Source: Atrina japonica (Eukaryota; Mollusca; Bivalvia; Pterioida; Pinnidae). From it: a stretch of 64,000 bases of DNA. Below, in pieces: positions 1 through 11,575 of this stretch (position 1 is the first letter of the stretch; every line of letters begins with the position of its first letter). Both the position numbers and the translations under genes were made by a program. The notes below the pieces were generated by a model. That model saw only the letters and a program-made list of their open reading frames with translations. It had not been told where the DNA came from and ran no database searches. The DNA is taken from contig BROG01000798.1 in the NCBI GenBank assembly GCA_030159075.1, forward strand, positions 186,001 through 250,000. Reading direction: 5' to 3'.

Positions 1-228
1 CGACTGATATATACTCTAGTGATTTAAGACGAACATAGGAACAGGTAGTTTTACCTGTCAAAACAATTCAGTTTGTATGTCCGTTTTCCACAACACTTGG
101 CAATAATTTACTGCATATTTGTACCTGTTCTTCGGTAATCACACGGTATTTAACATAGGCTACCAAGCCCAGAAACCGCTTCAAATATTGTACCACTCCA
201 TACAGGATTAGCCGGTTTCATTTGTTTA

Positions 229-363
229 GTTTAACTTATTATGTTCCCACTTTTTTTTTATTTACCAGGGGTTTTACCAAAAAGTGGGAATATGATAGTA
301 ATTATCATGTCCCCACTTTTTGGTAAAACCCCTGTTAAATCAAAACGTGGAACATGATAAACT
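229..363. repeat. Near-perfect palindrome (hairpin/MITE-like)
   Basis: Two arms of about 65-70 bases meet near position 300 with almost no loop. The left arm contains AGGGGTTTTACCAAAAAGTG and the right arm contains its reverse complement. The outer ends (TTATGTTCCCAC and GTGGAACATGATAA) also pair. The shape fits a short foldback or MITE-type element. No coding capacity is visible. Confidence 0.75.
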
Positions 364-2064
364 TAATGGCGTTTTCCGCCAAAGAATGTTTCAGTATTTT
401 TATTATACAGTGGCGGCTAGTTGTAATGGTGCAGGTAAAATCCCGGTTACAATGTACCTGCGGAAAATGACAACGACCTTTTGCAAGTGAATTGACACAT
501 TTCTCCACATAATTACCACGTAGATTCCAGTGGGGATCATACCCGCACCTCGCCTATATATAGTGGCATCTCCCTCCATACCAATATGCTATTGATGGGA
601 CAAAGCTCCTTCTACCTTCTTACAATAACTCCTAAATGATTAAAATATATAAAATACGGGTCGATGCCTTCGACGGACTATTGGCCCATGTTCTGTGGTT
701 TTCACGAGTGCAATGTTCTAAGTATTTCGTCGATCTATTGAAACCTAGAATTCTACATCATTGCAATTACATATATGACACTTTGGGACTTGCTGGCAAT
801 GACATTATTCCAATGTTCATGGCAATTACCTCAGCTACTTCTATTATTCGAATAGAGTTTTATTGAAATAAGTAAGCGTGAAAACAATAAGCATGTTATT
901 TAGCCGTGGAAGAGTTATGTGAAAGTGTGTGTAATATTAAGGTAATTCGTCTTTCGGTCAATTGAAAGTCACATTTTCAATTAATGTTTTGGTTATTTTT
1001 TAATTTTTTTTTTTTTTTGATATGTGGTACTGTGATTGGTTGGAATACTGATTGTCATTTCCGCAAAATGTTCATCAATCCTGCTCAATGGATTCGTGTA
1101 CCACACGCATGAAATTGGAATTATGTAATTTAAACACCACAAGTGTATGGAGATACCAATTTATCACAGGAAAAATAAATAAAATGAATAATTACGTATC
1201 CATTTTACGGATATGTTTTTAAGTATAATGTACATTGAGAAAACCGTTTACCATGATATATTCGTGACTTCTACCCGTGTACGTGTACTTATCGGCAATT
1301 TTCTACATTTAACAGAAACAAAATTGTAATAGCCAAACAGTTCCCTTTCAATTTTCTATTTTAATTTGAAGGTTTAAATGATATATTACGTTTGGAAGCC
1401 CAGAGTGTTATTAAAGTGTATTTTATGATGGAATCGTACCTGTACGTATTATTTTCAACGTACACCTGAACGCTTCCGAACAAATTCAGGTTAACGCGAC
1501 TCTTTAGCACCCAACCTACGGGGACGATTCATTATTTACAAGAAAAACAAACATAGTCATATAAATAGTTCATGATACTATGATCTCATTTGAAACCATC
1601 CAACCAATTCCATTTGTTGATTTGAAAATTATTCTAAAACCCAATTCATCCATGAAATATTATCCATTATATGGAAGTATCCCAATATTACAGGTGGATC
1701 CGATATTTTCCATGTGTTCTTTCAAGATGTCTTTATTTGTGAAGAAGTAAATTGGCCACCACCGTATCACCGAATACATACGCATTATTTTATATCGATT
1801 AAAATAAATAGAAATTTGAGCAGAGGGAAAAAATATTATAAATCATATTTTTATTTGTTTTATTTGTTTGGTAAGAGTGGTTCTGATGTATTAGTGCCGT
1901 CGTGCCCGGTTACGTAATCAACCACGTTCGGTAAATAGACACACAATAAATGCATAAACAGAGAACAAAATATCAACAAACAAACAAAAACACATTTTCG
2001 TATTCAACATCTTCAAATAGGGACAGCTTACAGAAGTTTGTCAGTTGGGCTTGTATAGTACTTC

Positions 2065-2305
2065 TATATTCTAGAGATGAACTAGGTTGTTGAACATAAC
2101 GTATATATTCTAGAGATGAACTAGGTTGTTGAACATAACGTATATATTCTAGAGATGAACTAGGTTGTTGAACATAACGTATATATTCTAGAGATGAACT
2201 AGGTTGTTGAACATAACGTATATATTCTAGAGATGAACTAGGTTGTTGAACATAACGTATATATTCTAGAGATGAACTAGGTTGTTGAACATAACGTATA
2301 TATTC
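2065..2305. repeat. 39-bp minisatellite, about six copies
   Basis: The word CTAGAGATGAACTAGG recurs at 2071, 2110, 2149, 2188, 2227 and 2266, a constant step of 39 bases with almost no divergence. The near identity suggests a young or still homogenising array. Confidence 0.95.
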
Positions 2306-2384
2306 AGTTTAAGTGTTACTTGGGACAAAATCATTGGCGAAGCATCACATTTCCTGGATTGGCAATCGGCGAAAAAATTGAGGC

Positions 2385-2387
<3 letters not shown>

Positions 2388-2439
<52 letters not shown>

Positions 2440-2448
2440 GAGTTTTCA

Positions 2449-2482
<34 letters not shown>

Positions 2483-2486
2483 TATA

Positions 2487-2551
<65 letters not shown>
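2388..2551. repeat. (TA)n dinucleotide blocks
   Basis: Three TA runs lie at about 2388-2437, 2450-2479 and 2486-2551, split by short unique spacers. The long IYIYIY-type open frames on both strands here are translations of the repeat, not genes. Confidence 0.97.
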
Positions 2552-2552
<1 letters not shown>

Positions 2553-2566
2553 GAGTTTGAGTTTGC

Positions 2567-2880
2567 CAAATTGAATAGAATACTCATAAGGAAAACAAAA
2601 TTTTATCACAAATTTATGACAAAATTACATCAACAACATGAATAAATCAAATAAAATGTAGTTGACAACGTAGTTATATCTTAAACACTTTGAAATACTA
2701 TTGTAACTTGTTACTGGTCGAAAGAGTATACACAGATTGCAAGGTAAATATGAGGTCCTGTAACTTACCATGCATTTACTGGGGAATGTAGATTTTATTA
2801 AGAAAACAAAATAGCAGGATTTGATATCACAAGTACATTAATCTTTTTGTATTACCGAAATCTTGCATGAAAAACTTTAT
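2567..2880 (+). repeat. Duplicated segment, copy 1 of 2
   Basis: This segment matches 6446-6836 in direct orientation with only scattered substitutions, for example through TACTCATAAGGAAAAC and GGTAAATATGAGGTCCTG. Copy 2 carries about 80 extra bases before the shared block ATTACCGAAATCTTGCATG. No reading frame is conserved, so it looks like a non-coding duplication or an unclassified dispersed repeat. Confidence 0.9.
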
Positions 2881-3400
2881 ATTTACATACCGACTGCAAT
2901 TCCCTTCATTGCAAGTATATAGAACGATATATTGTATATTCCGATAAATGCAGTAGCGTGCGCCGAGTATTAACCGCTTTACTTTTCAGCGTAAGAATAT
3001 ATGAACGAATCAATAAAGAATAGAATATCACATGTTTATTTCTTATATATTTAATCTTAAAAGCCATACATTAGGCCTACCACAAAACAAATAAAAATCA
3101 CAGAAAGAAATCGGAAACACGAGACTACATCTGTAGCACATTGTACAGCCTATAGGCCCATATCGCGATATATCTAGGTCATGTTATGACCAGAACCACA
3201 GACCACCGTCTGGCACAGAAATGAAAGTTCGCTTCATAGTTACAATAGAAAAAACGAGAGTAAGTTTGTCAAGCATCTCTTGATAAACAAGTCGATTTGT
3301 TTGCCTTCACTAGATATTTCAATCAGAAACAATTCGTCACCCGCATCGTGTGAAATAGGCCTACTTACGTTGGTTACGTACTAATCAGTCATCGTGGTTC
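2880..3400 (-). repeat. Inverted duplicate of 59930-60715 (copy A)
   Basis: The reverse complement of this stretch aligns along nearly its whole length with 59930-60715. Shared words include ATTAGGCCTACCACAAAACA and GAAATCGGAAACACGAGAC. Copy A lacks about 300 bases present in the distant copy near 60090-60395, so one copy gained an insertion. No gene is visible inside. Confidence 0.85.
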
Positions 3401-4464
3401 CCAGCTGTTTGGTAAAAATGTCAAATAAAATGGCTACTTTCAGTTGTCATGAATGAATATCAGCTGTCTCACTTCTTGTAAGTCACACTCAAACTTTCTA
3501 TAGTATATCCCATTAATAATATATCAGAATTCAAACGCAAATTCGTTGTAAATACATTATACAGCATACTCATGGGCGCGGCCATTTGCATTTTCAATTC
3601 TCTTCTGACACGTTTAACCTTCCGGTTACTAAGCAGACGAATATTCTAAAATAACTTAAAAACAAATCTGACTCTTATTCAAAATTTTCCATATCACTAG
3701 TTTCTTTCAAAATAAGAAAATAAACCTTTATTTCATTTAGTATTTCCGGACAGAATAGGGGAACTACTTCTCGTCTCACACAGCTGTTTAGCTGTTACGT
3801 CATATGAAAAAACTCCTACCGTAAAGCCCATTAAATAGAATGAATTTCGTAACCAGCTGACTACAGATTAACAGAAAATGGTAATATATATAAATATAAG
3901 GATTGTTTTTCATATTTTGGACTGCATCGAGTATAAATGCAATGGCTTATGGAAAAAATTCAATGTGCAGCACTTTGTATATATATATATATACTCAAAA
4001 CTCGTATTTACCGGATATTTAACTCGAGATCAAGCGCCGAAGCGCCGGTCCTGGCAATTTTTCTTCTATACCTTACTTAAAAAATAGACCTGATCACTCG
4101 AGATCGGAAAAGTCGAAAAAAAACCGCTAATGTCGATTAACCATGGTCCCGATGCTTAATTTCAACGGGAAAGTGACCAGTTATCTCGAGGTTAATTTTT
4201 TTACATCTGCATTTAATGAGCATGTGATGATATGACTAGTGCTAAAAATATGCCTTTTGTATCGGATTTTTTAGTACATACAATTGATAAAAGTCTTCGC
4301 AAAAATTCTTGTTTAGATACGATTTATGTAGGTCTTCAAGTATTCTCGCGATTACTGAGATGCTCACGAGAGTAATCAGGATTCCATTTTAGCGACAGAC
4401 CTTTTAACTCGAGATCACATTTATCTCGATATTTTCACTGGGTCCTTCGGAATAACGAGCTACG

Positions 4465-4468
<4 letters not shown>

Positions 4469-4555
<87 letters not shown>

Positions 4556-4578
4556 CATGTATATATATATATATATAA
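4469..4578. repeat. (AC)n followed by (AT)n microsatellite
   Basis: An uninterrupted AC run of about 70 bases passes directly into an AT run. Reverse-strand open frames rich in CVCVCV and IYIYIY are repeat translations. Confidence 0.97.
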
Positions 4579-5362
4579 ATATACAAATGTATATACAATG
4601 CATATATTATACAGATGGTGACAAATAAATGTATTCATCAACACAGAATTATAAAAACAGCCCATCACAGCCGCCAGTCGAGAAACTACTGACCTTACAC
4701 CCAATGCAGACTGACAGGTACCGCCGGCATACCTTAAACTGCTTTGATAACCTTATATGGCTGTCAGCCAAATAGTTCAATGTATTAAGGGAAATCAAGC
4801 CAACTAACAATTACGGAATTAGGACATAGCGCTTAAATGAAGCGGGGATAAGAACAAACAAAGGGAAAGAAGAAATAAAAATGTTGAGGCTTGTGTCGAT
4901 TTAAACTCGCGGATTTATAATCACAGTATGAAAAAGGATTACGAACATACATAAATAAGGTGGAGAGAAAAATAAACACAGATACGTTGTTAAACCTCGA
5001 TTTTACATATGTGAAAGTTAGGTGGACATCATATTAACATTCAAAAATCACTTGAAATGATATGGGTAGTAAGGCTATCTAGGATATGTAAATAATTGAA
5101 TAATAGGCAGAAAAGTTCATATTAAAACGCATGGAAATCACATATGCATTGCTATTACTTTGTATGAAAACAGAATCAGCTAGCAGGTTAGTGGTCATGT
5201 TGCTAACGGCATTATGTCAGCCGCAGCTTGTCCTGAGACTAAAATGGAGTTGTACTATGGAACCATAATAAAAAATCATGTTAAAACTGTTTGTAAAAGT
5301 AAAAAAGTTTTAAAGGATTACAACTGTTTGAAAATTAAACCCATGCTGATTCATCAGTAATA

Positions 5363-5632
5363 ACAAGTTATAATGACACGTCTACCATCAAACAAGTACA
5401 TGCTCACATGTCAGTAAAACAAGTTAATGACACGTCTGTCACAAAACTAGTTCATGCTCACATGTCAATAATAACAAGTTAGTGATACGTCTGTCATAAA
5501 ACACCTTCATGCGCATATGTCAATGATAACAAGTTAATGACACGTCTGTCACAAAAAAGTTCAAGACATGCTCACGTGTCATTAGTAACAGGTTAATGAC
5601 ATTTGTCTCAAAACAACATAATGCTCATTTGC
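5363..5632. repeat. Degenerate tandem repeat, period about 55-59
   Basis: Five diverged units start with ACAAGTTAATGACACGTC or close variants and end in CATGCTCACATGTCA-like words. The divergence between units implies an old array. Confidence 0.85.
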
Positions 5633-6445
5633 AAGAAATAAGAAATTTATGTTATGCAGTAACCATCTATACTATATCAGAACTTTTTTGTTAATGTTAT
5701 CCCAGAAACAATACAGTTTGTACTGTTGGACAATTATTAAGATTAGAAATTAAAAAAAATTAGCATAAAACAAAATTGGCATTGAGGACAACTCTTATGA
5801 AAAAACAATCTACATGTTGCGACGATATCGTTTGAATCTGAAAAATAAAACTAAATACTTATCTATAAGATGCAAATATGCAATGTAAATTTCATTGCAC
5901 AAAAACACATACATAATACATACAAGTGGATTCTACATATTATAAATGTAGAAAAGGAAAAAAGAAACATGCTACAGATAAAAGATGTAATCGTCATTGT
6001 CCTTGTAATACATCACAAACATAGCTGGTATTGTTCGATATATTCATCCGTGAATCACGTATCTTACAAAGAAGCTGCGGTTACCACCTTCCGCTTTTTT
6101 GCGGCAAACAATGTTCTCAACAGAACCATTTTGTAGGCTTATGTTTGTATTTAAATCGAATCATTCATATGACCTAAGAAATGTCACAACAAATAAATAT
6201 TCTAGAACCTACGTGTGAAACATCCTTTAATTTTATATACAACATACGTAATCATTTGATTGCTAAATTTGTGTGAAATTCGCATTCCCGGATGTCTTTT
6301 ATTTCATTCTGGTGAAATAAAACAACAAATTAAGCAATAAATACTAACAGTGGTGCAACAAGCACATACCAATCGATGTAACAAAAACGCTGTAGAATTG
6401 TTTGTCGCCCGGCGTTGTTTAATATATACATTGCAAAACTGAATT

Positions 6446-6836
6446 GAATACTCATAAGGAAAACGAAATTTTATCACAAATTTATGACAAAATTACATCA
6501 AAGACATGAATAAATCAAATAAAATGTAGTTGACAACGTAATTATATCTTAAACACTGTGAAATACTATTGCAACTTATTACTGGTCGAATGAGTATACA
6601 CAGATTGCAAGGTAAATATGAGGTCCTGTAACTTACCGTGCATTTACTGGGGAATGTAGATGTTATTAATAAAACAAAATAGCAGGATTTAATATCACAA
6701 GTATATTAATCGCTAAAGAAAAGTATTCACTCGGTAATATTATAGCAAGTATTTTGACGTCTGATATATTTTATTTACATAAAAACCTGACATTTTTGTA
6801 TTACCGAAATCTTGCATGAAAAACTTTGTACATGTA
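6446..6836 (+). repeat. Duplicated segment, copy 2 of 2
   Basis: Direct duplicate of 2567-2880, lying about 3.9 kb downstream. Relative to copy 1 it holds roughly 80 additional bases (about 6715-6792) before the common 3' block. Either copy 2 gained an insertion or copy 1 lost one. Confidence 0.9.
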
Positions 6837-8361
6837 TTTAGAATATTGTCTTTGATCAAGAAATGATTGAGTATAATTGTGTCATCGAGTGATAGGTCTT
6901 TCATGCAGACAACTCCAACAGATATCGCCGATTTTTTTTTTTCATAATGAAACCTATCCTAGTTATGATTGAGGTTAACCGACATACCAGTTTATGATAA
7001 AATTTCACGAAAGCAACTCGAGTTATTTGACAAAAACCAATACAAGACTGTATGAGACCAAAATCAATACCCCTCTCTTCTTTGGTCTCGAGGGCATATC
7101 AATCTTTATTGACTACACGAAATATAGATAAAAATTTGATAGTCAATTAAACATTACAAAAATCATCAGTATTAGAATAAAGTTATTACTTTCCTTGTTG
7201 AAGTAGATTTAAAAACATACTACATCAAAATATTGAATTTTTTTCAACTGAAAATATCAACCGAAAGAAATCTGACAACCATTGAAGGCTATAGCCGAAG
7301 GTTAGGAACGTTCATCAAATTCATAAAACCATTAGCTGAAGATCGTGTCATTCCTCACTTTACCGCCGAATTATTTTTTCCGATTGACAAAATATCCTTC
7401 TCGAAACAATGAATAGTGTCCAGATGTTTATTATTCCTCCTTGTAAAAGATTTCATAATAAATTCATTCACGTTTGATAACTGATATAGCGAACACACAT
7501 GTGTATTATACGTTCTACTGCAATAACAAAACCAAGCATACTAAGAACATATATATATCAAGAACAATGTACGTGTACATATTTTAGTGGTATTCTGTTA
7601 TTAGCACTTTTCGCGCTCAAGTCATGGCGCTAATTCAAGTACAGCGCTAAAATGTATCCATTCTGTCATTCTACATACGCGAAAAAAACTAATGTTGTTT
7701 ATTGCGGAGACAATATTTTCTTTTTCCGCCGAATTATTTGTTTTACGGGTATCTGACCGATTTGGAGAAGGCGGTTGTGAATCTATCGCCTTTTTCAGCA
7801 ATTGTTTCATTCTTTCAGCTATTTTATAAGTCGACAGGTATATTGAGAATGAAAACAACAAATACGTCAAGAAATCAATTTGGAATACTGTTTACTAGTA
7901 CAATATAATAACTATAAATATTCAGATAGAATGGTCACCTACCTGTATTTCATAATAAGCACGACTCCGGGATAACCTTACCTGTTCAGGATCGCTTTTT
8001 CAGTACACCTGGAAAGGTATTGTGTGTATCAGGAAAATATAATACCGCTGATTTAAAATTCAATTTTCCCGTATTTGCGCTAATACAAGATTGCGCTAAT
8101 ATATCTACACCTTCTCAGATAGCTAAATTATGAGTTCACTGATTCAAATACACATACAGTACACAAACTGAAAACCTTTTCACTTTCGATTGGAATTTGC
8201 TCTGCTTTTACCATAAGATTATAAAGATCAGCGACTGTTCTAATCAAAATATTTTATTTTGTTATTTTCGTCGTCAAGACTTGTAAACATCGAACTGATA
8301 TAAAAAAAAGTGTGAAGTGGCTTGAAAATGAAATCAAAGAGAATGAAAATAAATTACATAC

Positions 8362-8362
8362 A

Positions 8363-8395
<33 letters not shown>

Positions 8396-8404
8396 TGTGT
8401 GTGT
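8362..8404. repeat. (TG)n microsatellite
   Basis: TG run interrupted once by TA. Confidence 0.97.
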
Positions 8405-8518
8405 GGATCGATCCATTTATTTATTCATCTCTCCGTATATCATTCTGTCATTCTACCTGTTGTCTTCAGTTAATTTAACCCATCGTTCACGATATCGATC
8501 TTTTTTTAAATTTGGGGA

Positions 8519-8521
<3 letters not shown>

Positions 8522-8602
<81 letters not shown>
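8522..8602. repeat. (CT)n microsatellite, about 80 bases
   Basis: Pure CT run. The overlapping open frame ending in SLSLSL is a repeat artefact. Confidence 0.98.
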
Positions 8603-8605
<3 letters not shown>

Positions 8606-9053
8606 ATATGTTTATACTTTCTGGTTTACCTGCTGTTCTGAGTCATGCAATCATGTGATCTAAACTTAGACACAACTAATGTTGATGATGACTTTTTATG
8701 TTTATATTAAGGTTTAGTTTGATTTATATATTGACTAACTTGATACTTTATTATATTCATAATTACGATTTGGTTGATTGAACGTGGGCACAGATATACC
8801 AGAATGTAATATATATGTGCGTGTATTGCCGAACAAGGTATCACATGGTAAATTATGTTTAAAAAAAATTACCTGTATATCAACTTTCCCTTTAAAGAAT
8901 GTTTACATCCTAAATTGGTGACACCTTAATTGAAAAAAAAAATCCGTCACAGCAAAAGAATGCTTAGGTATTTACAATGAAATGATACATCTGGGTAGTG
9001 CCGAACTCAGGAAAGAGGTAGGGACAAGAATGAAGTAGGGTGGTTTGTCTTAA

Positions 9054-9136
9054 CCCTTTCACCCCTTAATATTTAATGATGGAATGCTATTTTATATTGT
9101 TTATACCAGTCTATTTTGGCTTGTGGGGTTGAAAGG
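9054..9136. mobile_element. piggyBac-type MITE, degraded right end
   Basis: It begins TTAA then CCCTTTCACCCC and ends GGGGTTGAAAGG, an inverted pair. The left flank is the TTAA site typical of piggyBac targets; the right TTAA has decayed to AATA. A better preserved relative lies at 38234-38316. Confidence 0.7.
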
Positions 9137-11185
9137 AATAAAACTAAAGTGGAATACCGTAAATTGGGATATTTGGCATCGCTAAAATTTGGCCACTATG
9201 TCCATAAGAATGGTTATTTTTGGTCAGTTAAAATTTGGACATACCTGTTTCTATCACGTTTAGATTTGGTCTATCATCACTGAGATCTCGGTCTTGTCAT
9301 ATCGAACATCCCAGGTGTTTGGAATATCAAAATATAAAAAGTACCGGTAGAATAAAGAGAATTGATGCGTCACATGGTACTTAATTAAGATTAACGTCTT
9401 CACAGTGTCATTTTATAAAGCCCTTGTTTGTTAATCTATAAAACACTTAGTCTAAAACATTTTTAAAAATTACCGATAGAAACATCGCGTATATATTTTG
9501 GACGGTTTAATTTTGGCCATTTTAATAATGTGGCGAAATTGGCCAAACTTAAACAATGACCAAAATGTCACAGTTTATATAAAACTATATCAAATACCTT
9601 GTGTGTAAACTACCCCAATGTAATGTTTTGCTAGAGCATTTCCTGAAAGTGCATATAATTACAAAATTGGACCCCTATGACTTTATATATAGAAGACAAT
9701 TGAAATTTTGACCTGGTTCGAGGTTGTTTGTGATCTTGCCTCCTTCTGTTTATTGCTATCTCTTTAATGAGTTCTATGACTTGTAAGTGAAAGGTATTGG
9801 GTTTGAACACAGGTCTTCATCAGATGTGTAAAATGCAATGTAATGACTATTCTCTTAATCTATAACCACGCTCTCAACACACGGGGTGCAAAATACAGGT
9901 TCCGGATGTTCTAACTCTAATTTCACGGAAGCCATGTTGCATGATAATATACGTTTGCTCTATATAATTATATTTACTTTCAGCTATGACTTTTGAATTT
10001 GATGAACGTTTTTAACCTTTGGCTACATATACAGCCTTCAATGGCACATCTATCTCGACAGTATGCTGAGATAACTGTAGATCTATTTTATAAACTGTTA
10101 TTATACTAATAGAGAAATGTAAAATATAATAGTTGTACTTCTCCCGAATTGTTGTACATGCGTTATATATTTGTACATAAAAATTCTTTAACACCTACGC
10201 TTTTTATTGTCAGTGATGATCCCGCATTCTTATCTATCTGATACCGGATCTGTTTGATTCACAGCGTCATTAATAGATTAACGTATGTCACACACTTTGG
10301 CACCGTTCACTTTTATTTCTCAATCAAAAGGAGAATGTTCATAGTTTTTTCTGTTTGTGTGTGTAGTTATCTGTTACAAGTAAACCAACACTACAGAGAC
10401 ACATATGATACCTCTGCTTGGCGACAGCGCAACGTTTTTATGTCGACTGTATGAAATATCATCGCCGTTAATACAGAGGCTCTTAAATTTCTATTTTGTA
10501 GGTTAAGTAGGCAGGGGTCAAATATTTAGAAAGTACAGGATGATAAATGAACTAGTATTTTTTTTTTTTACTTCAAACATTCTTCATTGCAAATGTATGC
10601 TTTATTGTATTGTAGAAACACTCGGTATCTGTACAACTAATGGTACCATTATGTGGAATGCTTGATGGTTAAGTTCGTTAAAGGTTTAGATGGACAAGAT
10701 TAAATTTAATTGAATATAAGTAAGTGTGTATTTGAGATATTATCTAATTTATCTACAATTCATAAGGGCCACAGTATACATGTTATATTCGTTGTGGGTA
10801 TTTTAACTATGTTTTCATAAACGTTGTAAAACGTGTGGGTACTATTTTAAATGCACCGAACGTTTAAGGAACTTGTGAAGTACATCTCGGGAGTAAAGAT
10901 AAGATGAAAATTGACTTCCCTGATAATCATATTTAATAATTAATTACGAGCAATGTTCACCCAGATTCACTTTATTAAAACAATCTGCGTCTTCATGTTT
11001 CACTAATACACAGTGTGTATCACATGATCACATGACATATTTGAAAGATTGACGATTTCTGTTTCATTATAAGTGGTTCTCCGTGTTCCTAAAGAACAAA
11101 ATTTTAAATTACAACTCCTCTGAAATGATCTTAGTGCTGACATTTATAGTCGACAGTATAGTGGTATGTAGTCTTTGAAGACCAA

Positions 11186-11230
11186 GTCATTCAGCAATCT
11201 GTAAGAATACCAATGGGCACCAACTGTGCC
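11186..11230 (+). pseudogene. Penelope-like element RT remnant
   Basis: An open stretch reads VIQQSVRIPMGTNCA. From memory of the family, the QQSV-IPMGTNCA block is a signature of Penelope-like element reverse transcriptases, just upstream of their catalytic region. Downstream residues no longer follow the family pattern and no other RT motif is seen, so only a short relic remains. A chance match of this length is unlikely, but no alignment was run. Confidence 0.5.
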
Positions 11231-11399
11231 TCAACGAAAAGTTGCTCAATTTACGATTTTGAACGCAGCCATGGTCATTGTACGAGTCTCATTATTGGCG
11301 CCCTCCTTTGGACCCCCACACCAGGATTTTGCCTTAGACTTTTTTGGAGCATTAAGCGCTGCAGACCCCTCGACAGAGTTTATGGTACACATCACTTTT

Positions 11400-11562
11400 G
11401 CTTAGTGAGCAGTGAGGGTTAACGTGCCGACACCTTCTGGGACACGGTACTTCGGTTTTTACTGTCTCATCCGAAGAACAGGAAACCAACCTGCCGCCGG
11501 CTGGACTCGAACTCACGACCAAGAGTCGAGCGCGCTACCAACTGAGCCAGGCCGGCCCCCTG
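11400..11562 (-). mobile_element. tRNA-derived SINE (minus strand, copy 1)
   Basis: On the reverse strand the head contains an A box (TGGCTCAGTTGG) and a B box (GAGTTCGAGTCC), followed by the family body with GGTTTCCTGT and GATGAGACAGTAAAAACCG. It matches the other SINE copies at 17552, 31404 and 44810. The 3' part of the family is missing here. Its 5' end lies about 14 bases from the foldback element at 11576. Confidence 0.85.
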
Positions 11563-11575
11563 TTGGTTCGGACAA

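Larger units (their letters stand above)
364..11185. other. Intergenic block without a supported gene
   Basis: I see no convincing coding exon. Open frames here are short and lack domain signatures or plausible splice contexts. The block holds the minisatellites, dinucleotide arrays, duplication copies and MITEs listed separately. The remaining AT-rich stretches (roughly 364-2064, 3420-4468, 4580-5362, 5640-6440, 6840-8361 and 8610-11170) show nothing else I can name. Confidence 0.6.

Noticed and set aside
636..866. 76-codon frame after a TATA-like CTATATATAG
   Set aside because: No similarity or splice context recognised; probably chance.
2282..2609. Long open frames of repeating Ile-Tyr on both strands
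   Set aside because: Pure translation of (TA)n microsatellites.
4018..4430. Recurring CTCGAGATC words suggesting an element
   Set aside because: Short and irregularly spaced, with no paired ends.
4404..4704. Minus-strand frames rich in Cys-Val and Tyr-Ile
   Set aside because: Translation of the (AC)n/(AT)n array.
8322..8606. 94-codon frame ending in Ser-Leu repeats
   Set aside because: Produced by (TG)n and (CT)n arrays; no domain.
9155..9560. Possible inverted-repeat element with AAATTTGGCCA words
   Set aside because: The ends do not pair well, and no target duplication is seen.
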